Origin: Croceibacterium ferulae | GTDB lineage: Bacteria; Pseudomonadota; Alphaproteobacteria; Sphingomonadales; Sphingomonadaceae | Direction of reading: 5' to 3' | NCBI RefSeq assembly: GCF_003660445.1 | Contig: NZ_QZVQ01000013.1 | Location: forward strand, 1 to 64,000 | Length of the DNA stretch: 64,000 nucleotides | Part shown: positions 54,509 through 63,766 of the stretch, piece after piece | Layout of the letters: each line of letters opens with the position of its first letter | Numbering within the stretch: position 1 is the first letter of the stretch | Program-made: the position numbers and the translations under genes | The notes under the pieces: model-generated | Databases searched by the model: none | Seen by the model: the letters and a program-made list of their open reading frames with translations, nothing else | Told to the model about the DNA's origin: nothing

Positions 54509-57205
54509 GTGGGACGAGTGCAGTCAACCGAGCGACGGCTCAATGCCATTCTGGAAAATACCAGGATGGCGATCTTCCTCACGGACGAGCAGCAGCAATG
54601 CGTGTTTATGAACCAGGCGGCGGAGGAGCTGACCGGCTACAGGTCGCACGAAGTGCTAGGCCATCGCATGCACGATGTTGTTCACCACGGTCGTCCCGAT
54701 GGCAGCGCGTACCGGGTCGAGGAGTGCCCCATTGGCCTGGCGTTTCCCATCAAGGAGCGGATGTCAGGGGAAGAGACCTTCGTCCACAAAGACGGGCATT
54801 TTTACCATGTTGCTTTCACGGCCTCTCCAATCCTGGGCGACGATGGAGAACCGGTCGGCACGATCGTCGAAGTTCAAGATATAACTGAGCAAAAAGCGCG
54901 AGATGAGGCTCTGCGGGAGAGTGAGAGCCGCTTCCGCAACATGGCGGATCATGCGCCGGTCATGATGTGGGTTACCAACCCAGACGGATATTGCACTTAT
55001 CTCAACCGGCAATGGTATGAATTTACCGGCCAAAGTGTCGCCGGCGCAGAGGGCTTTGGGTGGCTTGAGGCAATACATTCTGACGATCGTCAGCGTGCCG
55101 AAGAGGTATTCGTCAAGGCAAATGCAGACCGTACGTCGTTCCGAATGGAGTACCGCCTCCGCCACCGTTCGGGTGCTTACCGTTGGGCCATTGATGCCGC
55201 TAGTCCGCGCTTTAACGATGCCGGAGAGTACCTCGGCTATGTTGGCACCGTCATCGACATCAACGATCGCCGCGAAGCCGAGGAGCGGCTCGCACTAAGT
55301 GAGGAGCAGTTGCGGCTCGCCCTTGATGTGGCGGAGATTGGGCAGTGGGATGTCGATCAGGCTACAGGAAGCATGTTCTGGCCTCCCCGGGTGAAGGCGA
55401 TGTTCGGCATCTCCCCCGAGGTCCCGGTTACGTTGGAGGACTTTCTTAACGGCGTGCATTCGGACGACCGGGAGAAAACGCGGTCGGCTTACGAGTCTGC
55501 CAGCAATCCCGAACTTCGCGCCCTCTATGACGTTGAATACCGAACCGTTGGCAAGGAGGACGGCGTCGTCCGCTGGGTTGCTGCCAAGGGACGCGGTTTG
55601 TTCGATGCGCAAGGTGTCTGCTACCGGGTGCTAGGCACAGCCATCGACATCACGGCGCGCAAAGCGGCCGAACTCCGGCTTCATGAGCTGAATGACCAAC
55701 TTGAGCAGGAGGTTACCGAACGCACCGCGGAGCGAAATCGCGTTTGGGAGATGAGCCGAGACCTGCTCGGTATCATGGGCTTCGATGGTCTGCTGAAAGC
55801 AATCAACCCGGCTTGGGAAACTACCCTCGGCCGTGACACGGAGACGCTGCTTGCTTTGTCCTTTCGCGAGCAGGTGCATCCTGACGACCATCGCGCCGTC
55901 GAGCAGGTGATGGAGCGACTGCTCCGCGGTGAAACAGTCGAGCGCTTCGAAGATCGGCTTGCCCACGCAGACGGCTCGTGGCGCTGGATTTCGTGGACAC
56001 TGGTGCCGGAGGGTGACGTTTTTTATGCCGTAGGGCGGGACGTCACGCCCGAGAAGGAAACCGCCGAGGAGCTGGCGTATGCACAGGAAGCTCTGCGCCA
56101 AAGCCAAAAAATGGAAGCGATGGGTCAGCTCACCGGGGGTGTCGCGCACGATTTCAACAATCTGCTAACGCCGATTGTCGGGTCGCTCGACCTGCTTCAG
56201 CGCAAAGGTGTGGGTAATGAGCGCGAGCAGCGGCTCATCGAAGGCGCAATCCAATCAGCTGATCGCGCGAAGATACTGGTTCAGCGCCTTCTTGCCTTTG
56301 CACGCCGCCAGCCCCTGCAACCCACTGCAGTGGATGTGAGAAGACTGGTGAAAGGCATGGCTGACCTGCTTTCCAGCACGACTGGTCCGCAGGTTCGCGT
56401 CATTGTGGAAGCGGCAGACAACCTGCCCCTTGCTCAAGCCGATCCCAACCAGCTTGAGATGGCACTTCTTAATCTTGGCGTGAACGCGCGCGACGCAATG
56501 CCCGACGGCGGCACGCTCAAAATCAGTGCAACTCGGGACAACGTTCGCAGCCCACGTGGCGCTCTCAGGCGCGGGCACTACGTGCGACTCTCGGTGGCGG
56601 ATACGGGCGTAGGGATGAATGATGCGACGCTCGCCCGCGCAGTTGAACCATTCTTCTCGACGAAAGGTATCGGGAAAGGGACAGGCCTCGGCCTGTCTAT
56701 GGCGCACGGTCTGGCCGCTCAGCTTGGGGGAGCACTCACCATCAGCAGCCAAGAGGGCGTAGGCACCATTGTTGAGTTGTGGCTGCCCGTTAGCATCTCG
56801 GCTGCGGACCTCGATGACGCTCCAAGCGATCCGACGACTGTCAGCGCTGCTCGGGGTCTTGTCTTGCTTGTCGATGATGAAGATGTCGTGCGGGCGAGCA
56901 CCGCCGACATGCTGGAGGAGTTTGGATACGAAGTGCAGCAGGCAAATTCCGGCGATGTTGCTTTGGCAATGGTCGCCGATGGGCTGAAGCCCGATCTGCT
57001 CGTCACCGACCACCTCATGCCCGGGATGAATGGCGTACAGCTCGCATCAGCGCTTCGCGGTGTCATACCTGAACTGCCGATCCTCATCGTCTCCGGGTAT
57101 GCTGAGGCCGACGAAATCATGCCTGCCCTCCCACGGCTTACCAAACCGTTCAGGATGGCCGAGCTCGCGGCGCGCCTCGCCGCGCTCACCCCTGTGCGAA
57201 CCTAA
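54509..57205 (+). CDS. Hybrid sensor histidine kinase with four PAS domains
   Basis: 898 residues. A second GTG at 54518 has GGAGG at a better spacing and may be the true start. Domains in order: PAS1 (about 8-125, ILENTRMAIFLTDEQQQCVF), PAS2 (about 135-255), PAS3 (about 260-385, DVAEIGQWDVDQATGSMFW), PAS4 (about 405-515), HisKA (GGVAHDFNNLLTPIVGSLDL; the His is the phosphorylation site), HATPase (NARDAMPDGG, DTGVGM, GKGTGLGLSMAHG) and a C-terminal receiver (LLVDDEDVVRA, Asp in LLVTDHLMPG, Lys in LTKPF). No membrane segment, so it senses a cytoplasmic or diffusible signal. The LOV kinase follows 72 bp later in the same direction; the two may exchange phosphate. Confidence 0.95.
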   Translation: MGRVQSTERRLNAILENTRMAIFLTDEQQQCVFMNQAAEELTGYRSHEVLGHRMHDVVHHGRPDGSAYRVEECPIGLAFPIKERMSGEETFVHKDGHFYHVAFTASPILGDDGEPVGTIVEVQDITEQKARDEALRESESRFRNMADHAPVMMWVTNPDGYCTYLNRQWYEFTGQSVAGAEGFGWLEAIHSDDRQRAEEVFVKANADRTSFRMEYRLRHRSGAYRWAIDAASPRFNDAGEYLGYVGTVIDINDRREAEERLALSEEQLRLALDVAEIGQWDVDQATGSMFWPPRVKAMFGISPEVPVTLEDFLNGVHSDDREKTRSAYESASNPELRALYDVEYRTVGKEDGVVRWVAAKGRGLFDAQGVCYRVLGTAIDITARKAAELRLHELNDQLEQEVTERTAERNRVWEMSRDLLGIMGFDGLLKAINPAWETTLGRDTETLLALSFREQVHPDDHRAVEQVMERLLRGETVERFEDRLAHADGSWRWISWTLVPEGDVFYAVGRDVTPEKETAEELAYAQEALRQSQKMEAMGQLTGGVAHDFNNLLTPIVGSLDLLQRKGVGNEREQRLIEGAIQSADRAKILVQRLLAFARRQPLQPTAVDVRRLVKGMADLLSSTTGPQVRVIVEAADNLPLAQADPNQLEMALLNLGVNARDAMPDGGTLKISATRDNVRSPRGALRRGHYVRLSVADTGVGMNDATLARAVEPFFSTKGIGKGTGLGLSMAHGLAAQLGGALTISSQEGVGTIVELWLPVSISAADLDDAPSDPTTVSAARGLVLLVDDEDVVRASTADMLEEFGYEVQQANSGDVALAMVADGLKPDLLVTDHLMPGMNGVQLASALRGVIPELPILIVSGYAEADEIMPALPRLTKPFRMAELAARLAALTPVRT

Positions 57206-57277
57206 AACGGATTGACGCATATATCATGACGGCTAGCGGAGCCTTCGCTGCACCGCTTAATAGCGCCGAGGACATTC

Positions 57278-59023
57278 GTGAACGACGAGAAGCAAAGACG
57301 CGATCATCTGGACATTGAGGGTGATGGGCAAAGCGCCGGCGTCCCGGCCGCACGCGCGATGGATGTTGGTGCGCGTGAACCGATCGAGACGCGAGGTCTC
57401 CATCACTGGCGCGAAGCTACGATCACCAAGGCCGGTCTAGACGACCGGGGGGACGTATTCTTCGCGGCCATTGAGATGACCCGGATGCCGATGATCCTGA
57501 CCGATCCGCATCAGCCCGATAATCCGATCGTGTTCGCCAACAAGGCGTTCCTCGACCTCACCCTGTACGAAGAAGCTGAGGTTGTCGGCCGTAACTGCCG
57601 CTTCCTGCAGGGAGCGCAGACGGATCGGGAGATGGTGGGCCAATTACGCGACGCCGTGGCCAACAATGAATCGATCGCACTCGAGCTACTTAACTACCGG
57701 CGTGATGGCACGCCGTTCTGGAACGCGGTTTTCATCGGTCCAGTCTACGACACCTCGGGCAACCTGCTGTACTTCTTCGCCAGCCAGCTCGACGTCACAC
57801 GCCGTCGCGAGAGCGAGAAGGTTTCGGCGCAGGCGCAGAAGATGGAAGCTGTGGGGCAGCTCACCGCCGGACTCGCGCACGACTTCAACAACCTCCTGCA
57901 GGTTGTGAACGGCAATCTCGAGCTCGCGACGGCGCGCGTGACAGATGAACGTGCCCTCAGATACCTGAACAATGCCAAGGGAGCTGCAGAGCGCGGGGCC
58001 AGGCTGACGAGCCAGCTGCTTGCCTTTGCGCGCAAGAGCAGGCTCGACCCGCAGCCGGTCGATGTCAGCGCCTGCATCAACGGCTGCGCCGAAGTGATAG
58101 AGAGCGCGATCGGCAAGCAGGTTGAACTGCATCTTAGCCTGCGGCGCAACCTACCTAAGGCGGTGCTTGACCCCGAGCAGTTCGAGATGGCGGTGCTTAA
58201 CATCGCGATTAACGCGCGCGACGCCATGCCAGAAGGAGGAGTGGTCGAGCTGGTCACCGGCAAGGTCCACCTGAACGGGAATGCTGCAGCACGCGGCTTG
58301 AGACCCGGCGATTACATCTCGGTTGAGGTCAAGGATCAGGGTGACGGCATGCCCTCGCATGTGCTGGCACGAGCGACGGAACCCTTCTTCACGACCAAAG
58401 CCGCAGGCAAGGGCACCGGTCTTGGTCTGGCAATGGCGTCCGGCTTTGTACAACAATCCCGTGGGCGCCTTGAGATCGACAGCGAGGTCGGCAGTGGAAC
58501 GACGGTGCGGATGCTGTTCCCGATCGCTTCCGCCAATGCCGCTGAGCCCGAGGTGCCGGAGCGAAGACCGATTTTGGCCAGCTCGGATGACCGTGCCCAA
58601 AGCGAGCATATCCTGATCGTCGAGGACAGTTCCGACGTGCTGGCCTTGTCCCGGGAGATTCTGGAGGAAGTGGGCTACAAGGTCACCACAGCGGAAACCG
58701 GGGAGGCCGCCCTCGAGCTGTTCAAAGAGCTACCAGCGGGCTCAATCGACCTGCTGTTCACTGACCTCGTCATGCCAGGTGGCATAAACGGGATCGTGCT
58801 TGCGACAGAGATTGGCAAGATCGATCCGGCACTACCGGTGCTGATGACCACCGGCTACAACGAGGATCTCGTAGCTGACGGTCCAAAGGCCGCCGGCCTC
58901 GATGTGCTCGGCAAACCGTACCGGCGAACCGATCTGCTGGATCGTGTTCGTCAGGCCCTCAATCAGCGAGGTGTTACCCAAGAGCGACGTAAGTCGTCTG
59001 AGTACGGGTCGGCTGAGGAGTAG
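57278..59023 (+). CDS. LOV-domain hybrid histidine kinase (blue-light sensor)
   Basis: 581 residues from a GTG. The LOV/PAS domain (about 58-175) has FANKAFLDLTLYEEAEVVGR and GRNCRFLQG, with the flavin-adduct cysteine at residue 107; RRDGTPFWNAVFIGPVYDTS and the conserved ASQLDV end follow. Next come HisKA (LTAGLAHDFNNLLQVVNGNL, His201), HATPase (NARDAMPEGG, DQGDGMP, GKGTGLGLAMASG) and a receiver domain (ILIVEDSSDVLAL, Asp in LLFTDLVMPG, Lys in LGKPYRR). In the family, blue light forms a cysteinyl-FMN bond and alters kinase activity. It is in tandem with the four-PAS kinase. No response regulator with a DNA-binding domain is nearby. Confidence 0.95.
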   Translation: MNDEKQRRDHLDIEGDGQSAGVPAARAMDVGAREPIETRGLHHWREATITKAGLDDRGDVFFAAIEMTRMPMILTDPHQPDNPIVFANKAFLDLTLYEEAEVVGRNCRFLQGAQTDREMVGQLRDAVANNESIALELLNYRRDGTPFWNAVFIGPVYDTSGNLLYFFASQLDVTRRRESEKVSAQAQKMEAVGQLTAGLAHDFNNLLQVVNGNLELATARVTDERALRYLNNAKGAAERGARLTSQLLAFARKSRLDPQPVDVSACINGCAEVIESAIGKQVELHLSLRRNLPKAVLDPEQFEMAVLNIAINARDAMPEGGVVELVTGKVHLNGNAAARGLRPGDYISVEVKDQGDGMPSHVLARATEPFFTTKAAGKGTGLGLAMASGFVQQSRGRLEIDSEVGSGTTVRMLFPIASANAAEPEVPERRPILASSDDRAQSEHILIVEDSSDVLALSREILEEVGYKVTTAETGEAALELFKELPAGSIDLLFTDLVMPGGINGIVLATEIGKIDPALPVLMTTGYNEDLVADGPKAAGLDVLGKPYRRTDLLDRVRQALNQRGVTQERRKSSEYGSAEE

Positions 59024-59449
59024 ATCGGGACGTACTCGGATAGCCGACAGACGAAGTTCCAATCTGGCGCCGGGTTTAGCGTGCGCTTCTCTAATCTCGC
59101 GCTTCAGAAGCTGCCGGTCGTCAAGCCACTCAGACGGCGGTATAATGCTTGCTTATTGACCCACCACAGCCTGCCGAACTCCGAGCAGTGTACGGCGACT
59201 TGGTCGTGTTGATAGCGGCTGGACGGGCAAGGCTGCGCGATAGCGGGTTCGTCGCACCTTAGCTTTTGAAGCCAAACGGTTTGCGCTAGGTGCCGTTCGA
59301 ACATGCAGGTGGGCGTCGGCGATCAAGTCCGATATGCCGGAGCTTGATGGCGAGGTGGGGTCTTTCCGGTTGGGCAGCAACTAAGAGCGACACGTGCTAA
59401 TCTATCCGCACCGGCTTCCAACAGAATAAGTTCCAAGACTTGCCGGTCC
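59024..59449. other. Intergenic, no gene recognised
   Basis: About 425 bp. A - strand ORF (59104-59304) reads SEFGRLWWVNKQALYRR in part but has no context or family. Nothing else is seen. Confidence 0.35.
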
Positions 59450-59773
59450 TTACTTAGGTTCCGACTTTGTAAACGCCCTTTCAACTGGCCACCCCTTATT
59501 CAGTCGATAGAACAGCGTGGTTCGCCCGATACCAAGCTCCCGAGCCCACTCGGTCACGGTTTGCGTTCGACCATCAAAATCAATGTACCGTCGAGTAGAT
59601 GGCTGCGCTTTGGAATCGGAACCGCCCTTCCTGAGAAGACGTCGGCAGGCTCGACATACCCGACTGCCATCCTTCAAAATGTAAGCGTTCGCTTGATCGA
59701 ACTTATGACCTCGCAGGCAATGCGTTTTGCGAACGAAATCGTAAATCGGCTTCGGCACGGTATCCTCGATCAA
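59450..59773 (-). CDS. Small zinc-finger plus helix-turn-helix protein
   Basis: 107 residues. The N-terminal half has a zinc-finger-like pattern, HCLRGHKFDQANAYILKDGS followed by CRACRR, with C, H and CxxC ligands as seen in small HNH-associated and phage proteins. The C-terminal half, VTEWARELGIGRTTLFYRLN followed by KGWPVERAF, matches the short helix-turn-helix common in phage-encoded DNA-binding proteins. There are no nuclease residues, so it is likely a DNA-binding accessory protein rather than an endonuclease. Isolated between the kinase block and the GT4 gene; probably of phage origin. Confidence 0.75.
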   Translation of the reverse strand: MIEDTVPKPIYDFVRKTHCLRGHKFDQANAYILKDGSRVCRACRRLLRKGGSDSKAQPSTRRYIDFDGRTQTVTEWARELGIGRTTLFYRLNKGWPVERAFTKSEPK

Positions 59774-60084
59774 TAATCAGACTGCTGGTGGACGCGAGCA
59801 TAACGCCTAAACGCCCGGCAGGCCATATCGCTAATCAAAGTACCTTTTTGGCAGCAACCGAGTAAGTGACCAGGGCCTGACGACGCGGACCGACATAACA
59901 ATGGTTCAATGGCAGCCCACCAGACCGTCTGTCGAACAAGAGGTAACGTTCCTACAGGCGGGCTTGCGGAATCGCGTCGCCGCCGACAAGTGGTTGGATG
60001 ACCGTCGTAGAGTCACTCCTCCAGTTGCACTGCCGCTGCACCTTTGGGAAGAGTGGAAGCTTAGAGCAGTTCGAGCTCACCCGT
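59774..60084. other. Intergenic with one weak ORF
   Basis: About 310 bp. A + ORF at 59901-60101 (66 codons, RPSVEQEVTFLQAGLRNRVA and then VALPLHLWEEWKLRAVR) overlaps the end of the GT4 gene by 17 bp and could be real, but there is no supporting motif or RBS. Confidence 0.35.
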
Positions 60085-61293
60085 TTACCCCCGCAGCTTG
60101 AGGTTAGCTTCACGAGAGCGTATGTTACCCACAGCGTATGGCTCAGCATTCTTCTTATACGCCTCTAACCGTTGGTATAGCTCAATATAGGCGGTAACCA
60201 CCTTATCGATGTCGAAGCGCGCGTAGGCATAGTCTCTCACTGTTCGCGACATGGTTTGCCAATGCTCGCCTGTCACTTGTTCCAATTGATGAAGGCCATC
60301 GAGCAAGGAACGCTGCTCCACCCCGTCAAAGAAGAAGCCGGACACCCCAGCCTTGATGTGATCTACGCAACCGGATACCTTGGTAGTCACAGGAACCACT
60401 CCATGAGCCATTGCCTCGAGCATCGAGTTCGATAAACCCTCCGCATTTGAGGCAAGCAGCAGGTAGCCGTATCGATCGAGCACTTCGCTCGGGTTCGCTG
60501 CGTAACCGCAAAACCGGACGCGCGATTGCTCGCCACCCGACGCGATCGCTGCCTCCAACTCCTCGCGCATGATGCCGGCACCCCAGAAATCTAGCTCGAA
60601 CTTGTTCCTTGCAGTCCATTCCAGAGCAGCGATGGCGAGCGCAGGTGCGTTCTTGTCCGGAGCCAATCGGCTGAGGAACAGCGCACGAGAAGCTCGGGCT
60701 GGATCAGGCACGGACTGATCATACGGCGGAAGCCGCAAACCGTTGGGGATGATAAAGACCTTATGCTGCGGGACACCAAAGATTGTAAGATCTTCTTCGA
60801 TCGAGCGGGTAGTTGCAACAAACGAAGTCGCATTCTTTACGATGAACATGCCACCGCGCAAACCGAAGTACTTACGAGAGCTAATTGCCTTGATGTCCGC
60901 GCCATCGCCTCCTGTAGCCGACTTCAATATCGACGGTATGGAGAGGAACTTGCTAGCGATCGCCGCCACAAATGCGTGGATGCGTATTTGGTGGCAGTGA
61001 AGAACTGAAATCTTGCGCCTGTTCCAGAAAACCCAGAGCATGAGCTGGACGGCCCAGATCAAAGCAGCAAACAGGTACCGGCCAGATATTTGCGGACTTG
61101 CATACGTCCAGAAGTAGCGAACCGGTACGCCCTCGTCGAAGGTCCACCCGGCTCGCGCCCACTTGCGAGTACTCGCCAGCATCACGACATCGTGCCCGGC
61201 CGCGTGCATCGTTCGAGACAAAAGCCTCGCCTGCTTGTCCAAACCGCCACTACTATTAGTATCATCGTAGTGGCAGATCATCATAACAATCAT
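60085..61293 (-). CDS. Family 4 glycosyltransferase
   Basis: 402 residues. The N-terminus MIVMMICHYDDTNSSGGLDK contains the GG acceptor loop; a hydrophobic helix (FAALIWAVQLMLWVFW) suits membrane association. The C-terminal domain has LFLSRLAPDKNAPALAIAAL, a donor site VRFCGYAANPSEVLDRYGYL, and the EX7E motif in SNAEGLSNSMLEAMAHGVVP. It would add a sugar to a lipid-linked intermediate. It is divergent from the Wzx gene at 61720, with about 425 bp between them that should carry both promoters. Best placed in the second part of the polysaccharide system. Confidence 0.9.
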   Translation of the reverse strand: MIVMMICHYDDTNSSGGLDKQARLLSRTMHAAGHDVVMLASTRKWARAGWTFDEGVPVRYFWTYASPQISGRYLFAALIWAVQLMLWVFWNRRKISVLHCHQIRIHAFVAAIASKFLSIPSILKSATGGDGADIKAISSRKYFGLRGGMFIVKNATSFVATTRSIEEDLTIFGVPQHKVFIIPNGLRLPPYDQSVPDPARASRALFLSRLAPDKNAPALAIAALEWTARNKFELDFWGAGIMREELEAAIASGGEQSRVRFCGYAANPSEVLDRYGYLLLASNAEGLSNSMLEAMAHGVVPVTTKVSGCVDHIKAGVSGFFFDGVEQRSLLDGLHQLEQVTGEHWQTMSRTVRDYAYARFDIDKVVTAYIELYQRLEAYKKNAEPYAVGNIRSREANLKLRG

Positions 61294-61719
61294 TGCAGGC
61301 GCAACCCCTGTTTAGTAAGATTTCTGAGGCAAAGCCAGGCATCCAGCGCGCTTTCTCGGGCCAGAAGGCCATATACAGCTAGAACGACGCATAAGCTTGA
61401 TCAGATAGTTTAGAACTATTGCACAGGCGGACTTCTTGTCCTGCAATGCGCGACTTTCCGACTGTAAACCAGGCCTTGGCACGATCAATCCTGCCTAGCA
61501 CCGGTGTCCCGGGCTGATACACGAGCTGAGCTTGCGAGTAGCTTAACTCGCTCGACCGACTGAACAAGCATATGAGGTAGTCCGCAGCTGTGCTTTAGCC
61601 TGGGCTCCGCACGTTAGTGAGGCGACGCCGGCCCGCTTCCTTCTTTGCCTCAAAGCCAGCTTGCGTTAACCCGCGGCACGGCGCTTCAAGTTCCTCCGCA
61701 GATTGAAGGTTAAGTTCAC
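61294..61719. other. Divergent promoter region
   Basis: About 425 bp between the leftward GT4 and rightward Wzx genes. It contains GTTAACCCGCGGC (61665-61677), shared with 31503-31515. No gene and no clear promoter consensus. Regulation of both genes must act here. Confidence 0.4.
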
Positions 61720-63237
61720 ATGAGTTCACGGCCTGATACGAGCGCTGGAAAGGCCACCGCAGTAGATGGGATCGCTACAGGCATGAGCTGGCTGGCAGCC
61801 AATAAGGTTGCAACCATGTTGCTGAGCTTCGGGTCTATGATGATCCTTGCGCGGCTACTTTCCCCGGCGGATTTCGGCGTGATGGCTGCAGCAATGCTGG
61901 TGGTCGCTCTCGCCAGCGCAATCTTTGAGGGTGCATTCGGTATCAACCTTCTCCGTCGCGCTCAGCTTGATGACCGGAGTGTTGCTACGACATTTTGGCT
62001 GTCAGTGGTTGTCGGACTTACAACCTTTCTAGTGATCGCCGCATTTTCGCCGGCGGTAGAAGCCTTCTTTAGCTTCGATAACTTAGCTTGGGTTCTACTG
62101 GTGGCTGGATCCTCGATCATCTTCAAATCTTTTGGCGCCGTGTCGCAGTCCTTACTCCAAAGGAGAGGGCAGTTTCGGCTACTCTCGATAACCAACATAC
62201 TCAGTTACGCCGCCGGTAATACAATTTGCTCGATTGCTTTAGCTGTGCAGGGTTACGGCGTCTGGTCCTTGGTGATTGGCGGCACATTGACGGTCGTATT
62301 GGAGAGTCTAGCCAACCTCTATTGTGCGAAGGTACCCGTCTTCATCGCGCCGAGCCGCGCGGCGGCCAGTGAAGTATTTCGCCTTAGTGGTTGGTTCGCT
62401 CTGTCGCAGGTTCTAAATTGGGCGGCAACGGCCGGCGCAAACGCGGTGACTGGCCGAACTCTGGGTGCCGAAGCTCTTGGCATATACTCACGCGGCTGGA
62501 AGCTGATTGATATTATCGTCGGAGCTACAGCGCAGCCAATGCAGCGAGTACTTCTGCCGAGCTTCGCGCGAAAGCAGGGTGATCTACACGACGTCAATCG
62601 AGCGTTCCTCAAGGCGCTTGAGGTTGCGGTAATTGGCTTCGCCGCGATCTCTGCCTTTGCAATGATTCACGCCGAAGCGATAGTTCTCGTAGCACTCGGG
62701 TCGCAATGGACTGCGACCGTCCCCGTTGTTCAGCTTCTCTTCGCAGCCTTACTTCCCCGCTGCTGCTACAAAATCTCGGAGGCTGTAGCCTATGCCTGTG
62801 GAAGCTCCCTTGGTGCAACCGTAAGGCAAGCCGTATATGCTGTGATGATTGTTGGTGGCGCGATCATAGCGAGTCCAATGGGTCCGACAGCTGTGGCTGC
62901 AGCAGTGTTCGTAGCTTTATGGTGCTTCTACATCGTATCCCTCGGCTATGTTTTGTCTATAACGAGGGGATCGGCATCGTTGTTGATAGCAATCCATTTC
63001 CGGGCTCTGGTGTTAGTTTTACCAGCTGCGCTTGTCGACCTTGCCCTTCTACTGCTGTCTCCCTTTTCGTTTTGGCCGGGACATCTCGCTGGCGGCCTTG
63101 TTGGTTTAGCCGTTTTAGGTCTCACCATTATCATTGCGCCGCGATCGCTGTTGGGTGACGCTCTCAGTGGCATCAGGGCGTCAGCTGAGTTGAAGTCGAG
63201 GCAGTTCCGAAACGTGGCCGCCAAGCGACAGATCTGA
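61720..63237 (+). CDS. Wzx-type polysaccharide flippase
   Basis: 505 residues with about 14 membrane segments. The start GMSWLAANKVATMLLSFGSM and MILARLLSPADFGVMAAAML is the classic Polysacc_synt/PST opening (lxxxxxxxxxARLLxPxDFGxxA). A mid-protein NAVTGRTLGAEALGIYSRGW corresponds to the conserved LGxxalGlYsra motif. It flips an undecaprenyl-linked unit across the inner membrane. A different flippase is at 26002, which suggests two polymers or a lineage-specific duplication. It has an ATG start and diverges from the GT4 gene. Confidence 0.92.
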   Translation: MSSRPDTSAGKATAVDGIATGMSWLAANKVATMLLSFGSMMILARLLSPADFGVMAAAMLVVALASAIFEGAFGINLLRRAQLDDRSVATTFWLSVVVGLTTFLVIAAFSPAVEAFFSFDNLAWVLLVAGSSIIFKSFGAVSQSLLQRRGQFRLLSITNILSYAAGNTICSIALAVQGYGVWSLVIGGTLTVVLESLANLYCAKVPVFIAPSRAAASEVFRLSGWFALSQVLNWAATAGANAVTGRTLGAEALGIYSRGWKLIDIIVGATAQPMQRVLLPSFARKQGDLHDVNRAFLKALEVAVIGFAAISAFAMIHAEAIVLVALGSQWTATVPVVQLLFAALLPRCCYKISEAVAYACGSSLGATVRQAVYAVMIVGGAIIASPMGPTAVAAAVFVALWCFYIVSLGYVLSITRGSASLLIAIHFRALVLVLPAALVDLALLLLSPFSFWPGHLAGGLVGLAVLGLTIIIAPRSLLGDALSGIRASAELKSRQFRNVAAKRQI

Positions 63238-63766
63238 GAAAGGGGCGGCTTTAGAAGGGGAACCAACCTGTTCGATGCCGGAACCGACCGTGCGTGCTGC
63301 CTCAATGTCACGCCAGAAAGTTCAACAGCAGCGTTGAAGACCTTACCGTTCACGCGATTGCGACAGATCGCTTTCAGTACCGCATTTGTTTTCGGGATTA
63401 TTTACCGTTGTATGCATGGTAATCAGACGAAAAGCACAGTTTAGGCTTAGCGGCAACGCTCTTCATAGAACTCTAAGCGTCGACGTGTTCAAGGCTGCGC
63501 ACAAAGGGAGCGGACTGCAGCAAGACATCGAAGAGGAGCTGGCTGGACGCACGAACGATCTATTGCACGTGTGCTGCAACGCACCTCAAGGCCTGGGAGG
63601 CCATTCGGTCGCTCTGCGTCCGCATTCCGGGCGCGAGCCCGACGATAACGACTTTGGCCAGCCAAACTCTTCGCCAAGCGATTGTATCTAAGTCTATTTC
63701 ACCCGACGTTAAGCATACCCGCTTACTCCGGACCGTGAGCAAGTCCACGAGCAGAGTTTGTTGGGA
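63238..63766. other. Intergenic, no gene recognised
   Basis: About 530 bp. A + ORF (63386-63691) has no motif and shares its DNA with several - frames. The stretch should contain the promoter of the lipoprotein gene at the right edge. Confidence 0.35.

Noticed and set aside
56255-57013. 252-codon - strand ORF
   Set aside because: Shadow frame of the four-PAS histidine kinase, whose + frame shows all catalytic motifs.
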